DNA of 64,000 nucleotides, taken from positions 1 to 64,000 of the forward strand of contig JANATG010000010.1 of the NCBI GenBank assembly GCA_029449235.1, read 5' to 3'. The translations under genes and the position numbers were made by a program. The notes under the pieces were generated by a model. The model saw only the letters and a program-made list of their open reading frames with translations. It had not been told where the DNA came from and searched no databases. Positions 18,683 through 28,218 of this stretch are shown one piece after another. This DNA comes from Linnemannia schmuckeri. Lineage: Eukaryota > Mortierellomycota > Mortierellomycetes > Mortierellales > Mortierellaceae. The first letter of the stretch is position 1; each line of letters begins with the position of its first letter.

Positions 18683-19635
18683 CGGCCTTGACGATTGTTA
18701 TTATTGCCACTGTTGCTATTGTTGTTGCCGTAGATGTGACAGTCGGCTGCAAAATGTCCAATTTGGCGGCAGCGACGGCAAGCATTGTTGTTTTTGCACC
18801 AATCGCGCTCCTGAGGGGTTAAGGGAGGGGGGTTACCATTGTTATTGTTGAAGTTGTTACGAGGGCCGTTGTTATTGTTGTTGTTATTGCGGAAGCCGTT
18901 ATTGTTGTTATTATTGCCTCGGTTGTTGAAGTTGCGGGTCATGTTGCTGAGTTGGCGGTTGATGTTGTTAAGTTGAATGTTGATGTTGTCTATCTCCATC
19001 GCATTGGGGTCGCGGATGGCGTTGGCCATGACACTAGCAGAGAGGAGGTTGCTGGAATTCGTTGAGTTGTTGGTGAGGGTTTCGGCGTGTCGTTCTGTCA
19101 TGGCAAAGAGATCGTTGAGAGGGAGGGCACGGTGGGTCATTGTAACCTCAACCATTTGTCGAAGGAGGGAGGGAAGACCATGAAGAAAGGCGGAGCGAAG
19201 CATATCCTCCATGGCGGGATGCTGGGGGGTAGGATAGTAGCCGGTAAGGAGGAGATGGTACTGCCGCGCTAGAGTGATATAGTCGGAGGCGTTGTCGTAT
19301 GTGAATTTACCTGTCATGCCCATTGACATAACAAGGTGGATAAGGTGATCTTTGAAATTAGCGGGGCTGTATTCCTTTTTAAGAAGCTCTGCAAATTGTG
19401 AAAAGGAGAGGGGGTTGACAAATTGAGGAGACTGCAGACGCCACCACGCGATCACCTTCGCGCCAGCAAAAGCAAGAGTGGTGTGAATTTGATCTGCAGG
19501 GGGAATGTGAGCACCTTTGAAGAATAACTCCATTCTATCAATAAACTCCATAATGGCAAATCCATCACGGACATTGGTAAAGGGTTTAGGATGGGGGTAA
19601 CGAAAGTTGGGGGCGGGAGTGGTGTCGTTGGACAT
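18616..19635 (-). CDS. Element C gag protein (339 residues)
   Basis: This is a Ty3/gypsy gag with a capsid domain (VIAWWRLQSP, FAELLKKEYSP), an Asn-rich linker encoded by ATT/GTT repeats, and a single CCHC knuckle (CRRCRQIGHFAADC). The start at 19635 (MSNDTTPAPNF) is 150 bases downstream of the primer-binding site. The stop at 18616 overlaps pol by 67 bases. The G GGA AAA heptamer at 18637-18643 is in gag phase. The frame is intact although the associated polymerase is not. Confidence 0.88.
   Translation of the reverse strand: MSNDTTPAPNFRYPHPKPFTNVRDGFAIMEFIDRMELFFKGAHIPPADQIHTTLAFAGAKVIAWWRLQSPQFVNPLSFSQFAELLKKEYSPANFKDHLIHLVMSMGMTGKFTYDNASDYITLARQYHLLLTGYYPTPQHPAMEDMLRSAFLHGLPSLLRQMVEVTMTHRALPLNDLFAMTERHAETLTNNSTNSSNLLSASVMANAIRDPNAMEIDNINIQLNNINRQLSNMTRNFNNRGNNNNNNGFRNNNNNNNGPRNNFNNNNGNPPPLTPQERDWCKNNNACRRCRQIGHFAADCHIYGNNNSNSGNNNNRQGRWVFQVAVGDSPESGKASDDQA
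18637..18643 (-). promoter_or_regulatory. Putative -1 ribosomal frameshift site, element C
   Basis: The minus strand reads TCG GGA AAA GCC in gag phase, the same 12 bases as in elements A and B, although the surrounding gag sequence differs. Confidence 0.7.
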
Positions 19636-19784
19636 GGTGAGCTGAGAGAAGTAGGAGGAGAGATCGAAGAAGGCCAGTGTGATGCAGAAAAAAAAAATTA
19701 TATGAAAAGTTTAACAAAGAGAGAAACAGTGACGTAAAAAGAGAAAACCAGTGAGGGGTAACTTGAGGCAGTGAATCGAGGGAA

Positions 19785-19796
19785 CCTTTGCTACCA
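19785..19796 (-). other. Element C primer-binding site
   Basis: TGGTAGCAAAGG on the minus strand lies directly after the 5' LTR. It agrees with A and B over eleven bases and with D over all twelve. Confidence 0.75.
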
Positions 19797-19999
19797 TGCA
19801 ACAGCAGAAGGTAGGACCAGTGAAAGCAGGGACAAGAGACGAGGATTGAAGCAGTGATGATTGATGTTATTACTATGGTACATCTATATATACAAGGGAG
19901 TAACTAGGTTTCTAGGTCTAGTATCATAGAAGAGTCAGAGGTGAATAAGAGTGATGAGAAATGACTAACTAAGGTGGACTTTAAACCTAATATGTTGCA
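19797..19999 (-). repeat. Element C 5' LTR (203 bp)
   Basis: On the minus strand it starts TGCAACATATTAGG and ends CTTCTGCTGTTGCA, with TGCAAC/GTTGCA inverted ends. A TATATATAG box is present. The inner border is fixed by the primer-binding site. The outer border is fixed by the break in the gag frame of element D. Confidence 0.82.
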
Positions 20000-20331
20000 G
20001 GTACGTTCTTCATGGTAAAGTAGCGTTGCACCTCTTTCAGCCAGGCGAGGCATTTGAAGCCATCGCGAGTGCCGTCGTACTTGGCGGGTTTGGAGGTTGT
20101 GTTAAGTTCAATGATGGTGGCGAGGTTGTCATCGGTCATGATGGTGAGTTTTGATAAAAAGTCAGTGATAAAATACGTGTTGATGGGTGGAAGATAGGGT
20201 AAGGCGATGGAGAAGGTGCTAGGTGAGGTTTCTGGAGAGCTGGAGGAGTCTGGGGTTTGTGCTGGGTGTTCTGGGGGTTGTGCTGAGTGTTCTGGGGTCT
20301 TGTTGGTGGAATTGTGAACCTTTGCTACCAT
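20000..20331 (-). pseudogene. Element D gag fragment
   Basis: The minus-strand frame begins with an ATG that overlaps the primer-binding site (ATGGTAGCAAAGG) and reads a proline/serine-rich segment with an imperfect repeat (EHSAQPPEHPAQTPDSS). A capsid-type start follows: KPAKYDGTRDGFKCLAWL. It ends abruptly at MKNVP, where the LTR of element C begins. The native start may instead be the internal MTDDNLATIIEL. The rest of D should lie beyond C's missing 3' end and is not in the window. Confidence 0.75.
20319..20330 (-). other. Element D primer-binding site
   Basis: TGGTAGCAAAGG on the minus strand abuts the LTR at 20331. It shares its first bases with an open ATG. Confidence 0.75.
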
Positions 20332-20428
20332 GCAACTTTTGTAAGGAGTGGAAGGAAGAGATATCTTTGTATTTTGGCAATAGTTGTCTATTTATCTAAT
20401 TAAGGTAATCGGGGGTCCAATCGTTGCA
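20331..20428 (-). repeat. Element D 5' LTR (98 bp)
   Basis: This is an inverted copy of the LTR at 3391-3488 with three differences, and has TGCAAC/GTTGCA termini. It lies inside a Tc1-like transposase relic, so D inserted there. Confidence 0.88.
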
Positions 20429-20712
20429 AAGCGCGACCGCGAGGTAGGAGAGCTGTCTATGATACTATTACAATTCTTTAGCGATCTCAAGTTGCCCAGA
20501 ATGAAATGACGTGCAAGATTCGTCCTTGTCTTTGTTGAGATCTTTCTAGGTCTGCCAGGATGAGGCTTGGAAATGTTTTTCTTTTCCTCATTCCTGATCC
20601 TGATCACCGATGAGACAGAGATCCGAACGTCGCATGCAACCGCCCTGGTCGATTTCCCTTGTCAAAGCTGTTCTACGGCAGTTTCCTTGATGGATCGTGT
20701 AAGGGGCTTCAT
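20429..20712 (-). pseudogene. Tc1/mariner-like transposase relic 1, N-terminal part
   Basis: On the minus strand the frame from 20712 reads MKPLTRSIKETAVEQL, a TGA stop, then QGKSTRAVACDVRISVSSVI and GRPRKISTKTRTNLARHFIL. This is the helix-turn-helix half of a Tc1-like transposase; it resembles relic 2 (ATAIRIRKD, MGRPNKISPKTR). It ends where element D's LTR starts, so the catalytic half is absent. The candidate terminal inverted repeat of this element lies at 21031-21057 with TA beyond it. Confidence 0.72.
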
Positions 20713-20847
20713 GCTGATTGTTTGTTGAGCTGGAAATCGTTTTGAAAGTGTAGAGAAGAAGTAGCTGAATGTATTCGAAAGGCGCATCAAGAAGATTACA
20801 AAATAAAAAGAGCAGTAATTAATTAGTGATGTATATATTAAGATGAA

Positions 20848-21057
20848 TTAGAAAAATTGATTCAATGATCGTCACGATCTAGAAAACCTGTAGCCATCGG
20901 TTACGTCTTTTATTCTCTAAATCCGCATCAGCACTGTGATCAGGGGAGGGAAAGGTATATTGATGACGCGTCAGGAGATCGTTGGTTGAGATGAGAAAGA
21001 GAAAAGTTGATGAATGTCAAAAACCGCGATTCATTGAATCAATTTTTCTAATCACTG
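20848..21057. repeat. Inverted repeat pair, Tc1-type terminus or small MITE
   Basis: TTAGAAAAATTGATTCAATGA at 20848-20868 recurs inverted at 21031-21051. The right copy continues outward as CACTG followed by TA (21058-21059), so read inward it begins CAGTGATTAG next to a TA, the usual look of a Tc1/mariner end. The right copy may be the 5' terminus of relic 1. The left copy may be an internal repeat or the other end of a roughly 200-bp non-autonomous element. No coding potential is visible between them. Confidence 0.6.
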
Positions 21058-21059
21058 TA

Positions 21060-21534
21060 TACAAAGTATAAGTAATTATATAAAAATGTTGAAGTTTACA
21101 CAATTATGCCTTGCTATCTGCCTGAGATTCTATGTGTAGGTTATATGCAAACTTGTGCTTTTCATCCATCTTTTAAATACACGATATCATAGAAGGATGG
21201 AAAAGTAACAATAAAAATAGTGCGTTTGTCGAACAAATTCCATGTAAAATATGTCAAGCATAAAACCCGATGGATTTGCTTTGCAAAGCCGTAACTTTTA
21301 GGGTTAGTTGAATAAGAGTAGTGGATCATGTTTACGCTGCCGTACAACAGTTATAAGACGTGAAAAATGGAGAAAAGCAATTGATGGCATCTAGTCAAAA
21401 AATTGTTGCAATAACTTTCCTATATGTACCTAGCTTGTTCTCCATGACAAATAAAGATAACGCGTTCAAACTTTTTTTGAAGTAGATCAGAGAGCATGGG
21501 CTTTATTTCATGCTAAAAGAATAGACCATGTTAC
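21060..21534. other. AT-rich spacer without recognisable gene
   Basis: The sequence is AT-rich with no frame that resembles a protein. It probably contains decayed 3' sequence of transposase relic 2, but I could not recognise a terminal repeat. Confidence 0.5.
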
Positions 21535-22419
21535 CTAGATAAAAAGTACTGAAAAAAAAATAAAAACGCAAAAATAAAAAAACATTGCAACAATTTTTTG
21601 ACCAACTGTATTATACTTTTTAAACCACTTTTGTACAATGCTTGAAGTGTGGACCCGAGCATTGACCTGTTGAAAAATGGATTTAACCGGATCCATGCCA
21701 TACCATTCAAAGGAAGGGATAATGTAATCGTCAAGTACCTCGAGGTAGTATCCCGAATCGAGTGTGCCTTCAAGCCGAGAAAGGTCTCCTGGGCCAAAAA
21801 AAGTAATGCATTCCCAAACCATCATCTTCCCTCCACCCGCTTATGGCGTTGATTGAACTTGATGAGGCAGCAATCGCTTGTGCTCGCGATCACTATAATA
21901 GTAGTTCCTACCAAAGAACCCTACGCGGCTAATGATGCTCTCATCGGAGAACATTACGCGTTTCCAATCGTTCACCGTCCACTTGATGTGCTCTCGTGCA
22001 AATGCAAGCCGTTCCTACACATGATTCCGTTTGAGATCAGGCCGCTTCTGTCAAACATATGCCCGAATGTTCTGCTGTCGTAGATTCCGCCGGACTGTCT
22101 CCACATCCACATGCATGCCATCTATCCTCTGAATGAATTGCTGGGCATCATAAAGTGATGTAAGATCACCAGTATTCATCTTGCGACCAAGAACCACTCT
22201 TGTCTTTGGGGAGATCTTGTTCGGTCTGCCCATTTTTGGAGGCGGAATGTTCTTCTCGCTGTCTTTCCTGATCCTGATCGCTGTTGCGATGCCGATCCCG
22301 AGCATATTTGCAACATCTCGAGCCGTTCGTCCTTGAATGAACAGTTGGGTGGCAGTGGCTCTGTTTGAAGGCGAGATTCTCTTGCCTTTTTTGCTTTTTT
22401 GGATTTCTGTTTGTGACAT
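21535..22419 (-). pseudogene. Tc1/mariner-like transposase relic 2, nearly full span
   Basis: One minus-strand frame carries, in order, an HTH region (RISPSNRATATQLFIQGRTA, MGRPNKISPKTR), then AYV followed by TGA, QKRPDLKRNHV followed by TAG, the first catalytic aspartate (VMFSDES), a TAA, MMVWECITFFGPG and the second catalytic box. That box reads QQVNARVHTS where QDNA is canonical, so Asp is replaced by Val. The third acidic box (SPDLNP type) is missing and the frame dissolves into A/T-rich sequence after VQKWFKK. Three stops and a lost catalytic residue make it clearly dead. Confidence 0.8.
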
Positions 22420-22525
22420 CGTGTTCAGTAGTGAGAGGAGTTGATGTAAGAATAAAAGATGATGAGGCGGTGTTTAATGGAGGATGGGAGAAAAAAAAGA
22501 TGATCTAGAGGATGTTGAATTTCGA

Positions 22526-22722
22526 CAAAAGTGATCCATCGAGAAGTCAGATTTCAATAATTTTTTTCACAATGACGTCATTACCAGAGTGGGTCTAGAT
22601 TGAACAGGAGGATGACCACGAGGTCAAGGAATCATCGAGAAGCATCCCGGGGCTGAATGCAAAGATGGAAGATGAGCATTTCAAAAAAAAGACAGAATTC
22701 ACAAAAAGGTGGATCACTTTTG
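22526..22722. repeat. 13-bp inverted repeat pair, possible transposon remnant
   Basis: CAAAAGTGATCCA at 22526-22538 is perfectly inverted at 22710-22722 (TGGATCACTTTTG), with 171 bp between. It may be a small inverted-repeat element or a terminus related to relic 2. No protein is encoded. Confidence 0.5.
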
Positions 22723-23416
22723 CGGCGCACTTTAGTTCAATTGGGTGTCTACGCCTGTTTTTTTTCAGACCGGGTCTCAAGGGTATTGCTGCAAGTGCCA
22801 GGCTATCGAGTAGGAAAGTAGGATTATAGTTGTACAGGCCATATGTTATTATCACAAGGTCAGCTACCTTGCAAGAATAAAAGGGACGGTGAATGAGTGC
22901 CTTACAGATCATTAGTTCCTAATTCGCTCCCAGTGTTCAAAGAGTGTATTCATGGTTGGTGTTGGTTGCGATTATGATGTATTGATGTGTTTTTTTTTGT
23001 GTCTGCGTCTTAGCTCTGGAAGTAATGAGTAAGGATGATTGACGTTGTTTGGGTGTGTGAACAGATGTAAGTGATGTGGAGAAAAGGTGAAGGTCAATCG
23101 AAAAAGACAAAAGTGAGCGATACCGAAAAAGTAGAACGTGCTAGTGTCGTTTTTGCTGGTTTGTAATTGTGCGGTCAATAAAAAACGAAGAAAGAGGGAC
23201 AAGTAAAAGAAGGCAGGTGTGTGTGAAAACGGAATAAGAGCAAGAGAAAAGAAAGTGACATACATTCTTGTCCATGGTCATACAAAGTTACCACACATTC
23301 CTCTGTTTTTTTTCCCTACACAGATGGTCTGTGTTCTGCACTCAAACATGAAACAAAAAACGAATTGGCACCAACTTTAATAAACCTCGCCTTTTCCCTC
23401 TACCCACAGCAGGCAC
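22723..23416. other. Spacer between transposon relics and first host gene
   Basis: I see no gene here. It should contain the 3' untranslated region of the gene ending at 23417. Confidence 0.5.
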
Positions 23417-24160
23417 TTAGAGCTCCTCGCGACCAACTTTTTCGGCTTTGTGGGTATGGCGGAAGGGCGACTTGTAGGCGCCAGCAAGATAGTCATGTCG
23501 CTCTCGCGCCTGGTCATCCGCCATCCGCTTGGCATGCTTGGTCGATTCCAGCTCCTCCACCTCCTGGAGTTCTTCCTCGTCCTCGGACAAATACTGACTG
23601 TGAACATTACCATGTCGGTTGGTCTCTGCTGTATTGGATTCAATGTCCTTTGGCACCGAGGTTGTTGTACCCTGATCGTGGTCGTGTTCGTGGTATTGAC
23701 CATGGTCGGAATTATGAACTTGCTTGGACTGTCCGGAAACTCCTTTGATATGATCCACCAATTGGATCGAATGGACCTTGTTGTCAGAGCTAGCTTCTTC
23801 CTCCTGAATAGCCAACGATCCTCCAACACCACCAGCATCCGCATTGTCAGCGCTCACTGGTTCCTCTTCCTGGATCTCACTGTTAATGGGGGTGTCGACA
23901 GCATCGTTGACTTGATCGACCGTGGACGAGTCGTCAGACGTGGTGGTCGACATGTCCGGATCGGTTGCTTCCAGCTTTTGGTCGCTCTTTTCATGCGTGG
24001 CCTCGCTGGACTGGTGAGTGCTGTCTATACTAGATTCGGGGTTGTGGGTCGCTGTCTGTTCAGGAGAGCTGGTGCTTTGCCGTGGACTGTCTGCGTTGGT
24101 TGTTGTAGTAGAGTCGAAAGAGCTCGTTGTCTGTTTGGACGAGTTGCGGATTGTTGTCAT
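23417..24160 (-). CDS. Acidic low-complexity hypothetical protein (247 residues)
   Basis: This is a single open exon starting at 24160 (MTTIRNSSKQTTSSFDS). The N-terminal third is Ser/Thr/Asn-rich. The middle is acidic (SEIQEEEPVS, AIQEEEASSDN) with a His-rich patch (HGQYHEHDHDQ). The C-terminal part has an acidic stretch (YLSEDEEELQEVEELE) followed by a basic, charged tail (KHAKRMADDQARERHDY) that could be helical. There is no signal peptide or membrane segment. I do not recognise the family. Composition differs from random frames nearby and the frame is uninterrupted, so I accept it as a gene. The exact start is not certain. Confidence 0.6.
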   Translation of the reverse strand: MTTIRNSSKQTTSSFDSTTTTNADSPRQSTSSPEQTATHNPESSIDSTHQSSEATHEKSDQKLEATDPDMSTTTSDDSSTVDQVNDAVDTPINSEIQEEEPVSADNADAGGVGGSLAIQEEEASSDNKVHSIQLVDHIKGVSGQSKQVHNSDHGQYHEHDHDQGTTTSVPKDIESNTAETNRHGNVHSQYLSEDEEELQEVEELESTKHAKRMADDQARERHDYLAGAYKSPFRHTHKAEKVGREEL

Positions 24161-24837
24161 GGTTGATAGATAAAGTAATTGCTATTGTGGATATGGCGAT
24201 GGGGTGTTGGTGGAAATAAAAAAAAAGAGAAGGATTGCCTCGACAAAAAAAAGAAAAAAAAGGAAATAAGGATCACAGAGATGCACTCGTCATTGTTATG
24301 GTTTGCCTTCTTTTTCTCGGAAACTTTTTGGTCTCGAAGAGGTAATGCACTCGTCATTTTTTTTTTCTTCTCGTCTCACTTCAAAGAGGTAAAAACGCGT
24401 CTCGCTTTTTTTTTTTTTTTTTTTTTGTTTCATGTGATTCGCGTTCGAACTTCAAAGACACAGACGCGAAATGTCTCAGAATCAGACGTGATTTTATCAC
24501 ATAACGCGCCATTCGAATGCCACAACCCAGAATTCAATGGATAGGAGAACCGATGATGGCTGGATAGCATCGCATTCGTTGCGAGATAATTCATTAAAAA
24601 ATAGGTAGAATTACAGGTTGAGGGGAACGTGAAGCAAAAGCGAAAGGGATAAGGAAAAGTACTAATGACATGGTATAGGGGATAGGTAGTAACACAGAGG
24701 ATGAATGAAAAATAGGTGATGGCTCAAGGAGAAATGGCCTAAAGGAAGGAGGTAGGCGGACAAAAATTTGTCACATCGCGCCTAAGGAGAGAGAGGTATG
24801 ATACACGGAGGAGGGTCATGAGAGTGGTGACATTCAC
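24161..24837. other. Intergenic region with a 21-T tract
   Basis: No gene is seen. There is a T homopolymer at 24406-24426 and several shorter A/T tracts. It should hold the 5' region of the acidic protein gene and the 3' region of the GATA gene, both on the minus strand. Confidence 0.5.
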
Positions 24838-27800
24838 TCAAAACGTGTCCTGAGAAGGGTGAGCTGGTGGGACAGGAACGTCGGTTGCTAGCCAGTGCTC
24901 TAGAAGAGGCTTCACGGACGGTCCACCACCATCCAGTCGCTCCCGAAACCTGAAAATAATAAGACTCTCATTTCTGTCTGGGTTCAACAGCTCCTTGTCA
25001 AATCTATAAGTAAAACACATATAGAAAGGTCAATCATACACATACATATATATACACTTTTTGAAAGAACAAATAACGACATTCAGGGACAAAGACAACA
25101 TGCAGAAAGTGTGGACGGTTACCTGGTGAGATACTGTCGCAGGAGCGCCTTCATGACAATCATACTCTCGCCATCACCAACGTCGACAACTTGAAACTCT
25201 GTGCCCTCAATGCCTTCCTTCCAGACGTCAATCTCGGTCCTCTCATCACCCTGGATCAGCTTAATCTGGAAATGATTCTCAAACAGGATCACGGCACAGT
25301 TGGGATACGTGTAGTAGGCATTGTTGGGGCCAAATCCGATTGAAATGGTTGGGAAGTGCAGCGGGAACGTGGCCGTGTTGTTGGTGTACAGATTCTTGGC
25401 GGCGTACAAAGAAAGGCCGTCATCTGTGGAGAAGCTTTGGTGTAGCGATAAGACATCGTTCTCCGCAGATTGAGTTAAGCCGGATGTCGAATGAGTGTCT
25501 GCAGCCTGGTGTGAGTGACTAACTCCATTCTTCCTTTGCTTGGTCCGTCCGTCCCCGCGATATCCATAGGCGTTATCATCATCGCCGTCATCGTATCCAT
25601 GCTTTCTGTGATTAGCTGGAGAACCGTTGCTAGCGGGACGGATCAAGTCATCCAGTTCGTGAATAGGTACCATCCGTGGGCCTCCTATGGGAGGACTGAC
25701 TGACGTTGCTAAAGAAAGTAAGAAGCAAGGGAAGTTATTGATGAGTGATTGGTTGGTGCAGAGCTAGTAAACTAAAACGAGTAATTACAAAAGAAGACTG
25801 TACCTAGGAGCCTTTTTTTGACAGGGACAATCTTGTCAGCATCTGATCCTCGTCTGCCACCATTTCGAATATCTTTAGCCTTTTGTTTATCCTGAGGTGA
25901 ACTGGACTCGCCTCGAGTTGTATCGTGGCTCGTCTTGTTGCTGGTGCCTCCGCTGGGGCTAACTTTGTTGATGGATTTCTTGCTCTCGGTTTGCCGACTA
26001 TAGACGTTGTCCTGTGATTCCTTGGAGGACTTTGAAGAATTGGATGACCGAGGGGTTGAGAGAGTCGCACTAGAGCCTTGTCCTGACGTTGGCGCCGGCT
26101 GACTCTCCGTCACATCTTGCATGATCTTTCCGTGTTTCCATTTGACACCACAAGCGTTGCACAGAGTGCTGGGTCCGTTGGGTCCTCGCCTCCACATGGG
26201 GGTGGTAGTACAATTGCAGTAACCACATCTCTTTTGAGATGAACTGGATGCCGATCCTGAGGCAGCGACTTTTTTCGATCCGCTGGTACCACCAGATCCT
26301 TTGGTCGTTACTCCTCGCCCCTTGTCTTCCTGATCTTTTTGCTGCTTAGACTTGGTTGGTTTGGAGGAATGGTCGGCCTAATGATATAGGAGAGGAAGAG
26401 ATGTGGATAAATAAGGGTAATCGCAGGAACGAAACTATGAATGAACTAGACGCAAGTAAAACGCCATCGGAACCTTTCCTAGATGACAAAAAAAGGGGCA
26501 AGAAAGAATCCCATTGGGGCGTGAACAGGTAGTTGAGCATACCGCTTTATCGTGTTGGCGTTTGGCAGTGCTGCCACCAGAGGGCGATGACTGCTTTGCA
26601 GTTTTGCCAGAACCAAGAATCTCGGAAGTATCCTCAGAGTGGGTTGACGAAATGTGAGGACGACTAGAACCAGATTTTGGTTTAGCGGTAGGGGATCGAG
26701 TGATGACAGTATGTGGACCGCTGACAGCCAATTCGAGTCCCTCCCAGAGAGCTGAAGTTGCCTGCATGATGGTCATAGAGATGGTATGACTGGAGGTGCT
26801 GGATCGGTGGATTCTCTCGCTTCTTTCTAACAGCTCTGGAGTAGGGAGCTGGAAGGAGGCCGAGATCTGAGCTGAGTCGCGGTCATTGGCTGGGCTGAAT
26901 TCAACAGAGGCTTCATAAGGGAAGAGCCATATCTTGCCTGGGTTCTCCTTAAACTCCATAGCGACCTGATGCTGCGGGGATTGGAATTGAGATCGGGTTG
27001 CAATTGGTTCTTGTTTCAGCGCCAGGCTGGGACTCGTACTCCTTGGGGCTGGAGAGCTGCTGTCGATTGGGTTTGGGCTTGGGCTTGGATTGGCGATGAC
27101 GGTGTAGAACTTTGTGTCAAGGAAAAGATGTGCTCCTATGCGGACTGTGCAGACTCCTGCGAGGGATAGTCGACTGGCATGTGTTTGTTGTTGTTGCTGC
27201 TGTTGTTGTCCAAGCTGAGAATGATGTTGCCCCTTGCTACCGTTACTCTCGGACTCGTTTGACAGTCGACTGAAGGCAGAGTGGGTCCAGGTCTGACGAG
27301 AGAGTGACAGAGATGAATGAAGACTGCATTCGTATATGCGCGAGTACGATCGGTAAAGAGTGTCGGTGGTGGTGGTGTTGTTGTTGTTGTTGTTGTTGTT
27401 GTTGTCGTATTCAGTGGAAAGATCCGAAGTTGGAAGATGTTGGGGAACCCGAGTGGCGCGGTGATTACGAAGCAGTTGACGGAGGGGAAGGGGTGAAATA
27501 ACACCAGAGGACCAAAGACCAAGGACCAAGGGTCAAGGCCAGACAAACACAAGGCACAAGGCACAAGGGAGTGAAAGAGGGAGAGGACAGGGAGGGTGAG
27601 AAGGAGAACGGGCACACAACACGCAGAGAGGGAGAGAGGGAAGGAGGAAGAGAAGGAGAAGGAGAAGGAGAGAGTCAGGCTGGTTAGTCTTTCTTTGTCC
27701 GTCAAAAGGTAAAAAAGTAAAAAAGAAAAGCGATGAGAGCCAGAGTCAAGACACTCATCACATCATCAACCAAGCCAAGGAACTAACGAACGACGAAGAC

Positions 27801-28218
27801 AAAAGGCGAAGAGGAACTATGGTATGCACATTTCACAATAAAAAAACACTCTGCAGCAACACTCCTTTTCGTAGTACACCATCATCATCGTCATCGACAT
27901 CGATGCAGCTGTGGTCGTAGTCAAAAGTCATCATCCTCACCTGTGAGAGGCACTGCTTGACTGTCTGGCGCCGTTGTTCAAGGGGGAGTCCTTGAGTTGC
28001 TGCCGCTGCTGCTGCTGGTGATGGTGGTGGCTGTGGGTGTGGGTATGGGAATGGGCATGAGTATGGTTGGTGGTGTTGTGGTGGAGGATGTAGTTGTGAT
28101 GGTGGTCTTGACGAGCTGATTGGCCTTGGCTTTGGTTAGACGGAGCTGACGATGAGGAAGGTCTCTTGAGGACCCTGTCTGTTCCCATGGCGGGCGCCAC
28201 GTCCTTCCCACTCGACAT
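24838..28218 (-). CDS. GATA-type zinc-finger transcription factor (about 776 residues, 5 exons)
   Basis: Proposed exons on the minus strand: 28218-27941, 27269-26543, 26377-25804, 25708-25123 and 25003-24838; all phases close. A single GATA finger starts at about residue 386: CGYCNC, PMWRRGPNGPSTLCNACG, i.e. C-x2-C-x18-C-x2-C, followed by a basic tail. Such fingers bind GATA sites in DNA. The N-terminus is S/Q/H-rich (THAHSHTHTHSHHHH). Between it and the finger is a conserved-looking segment (GVCTVRIGAHLFLDTKFYTV, KIWLFPYEASVEF). After the finger comes a second one (FPTISIGFGPNNAYYTYPNC, FQVVDVGDGESMIVMKALL). Exon 1 is the least certain: exon 2 is open upstream to an ATG at 27529, which would give a poly-Asn N-terminus. 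I prefer the splice 27940/27270 because donor, acceptor and phase agree. The subfamily is not recognised. Confidence 0.8.
27376..27404. repeat. (GTT)n microsatellite
   Basis: About ten GTT units lie in what I take to be the first intron of the GATA-factor gene. If that intron is not removed it would encode poly-Asn. Confidence 0.8.

Larger units (their letters stand above)
16298..19999 (-). mobile_element. Element C, proximal part: Ty3/gypsy chromovirus of a second family
   Basis: A 203-bp 5' LTR (19797-19999), primer-binding site, gag and the first two thirds of pol lie on the minus strand. Element A cuts pol at 16298 and the remainder is at 3489-4810. C's LTR interrupts the gag of element D at 20000. 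The 3' LTR is lost, so the target duplication cannot be checked. The LTR is unrelated to those of A/B and D/E, so C is a separate family, although its proteins are clearly homologous. Confidence 0.88.
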
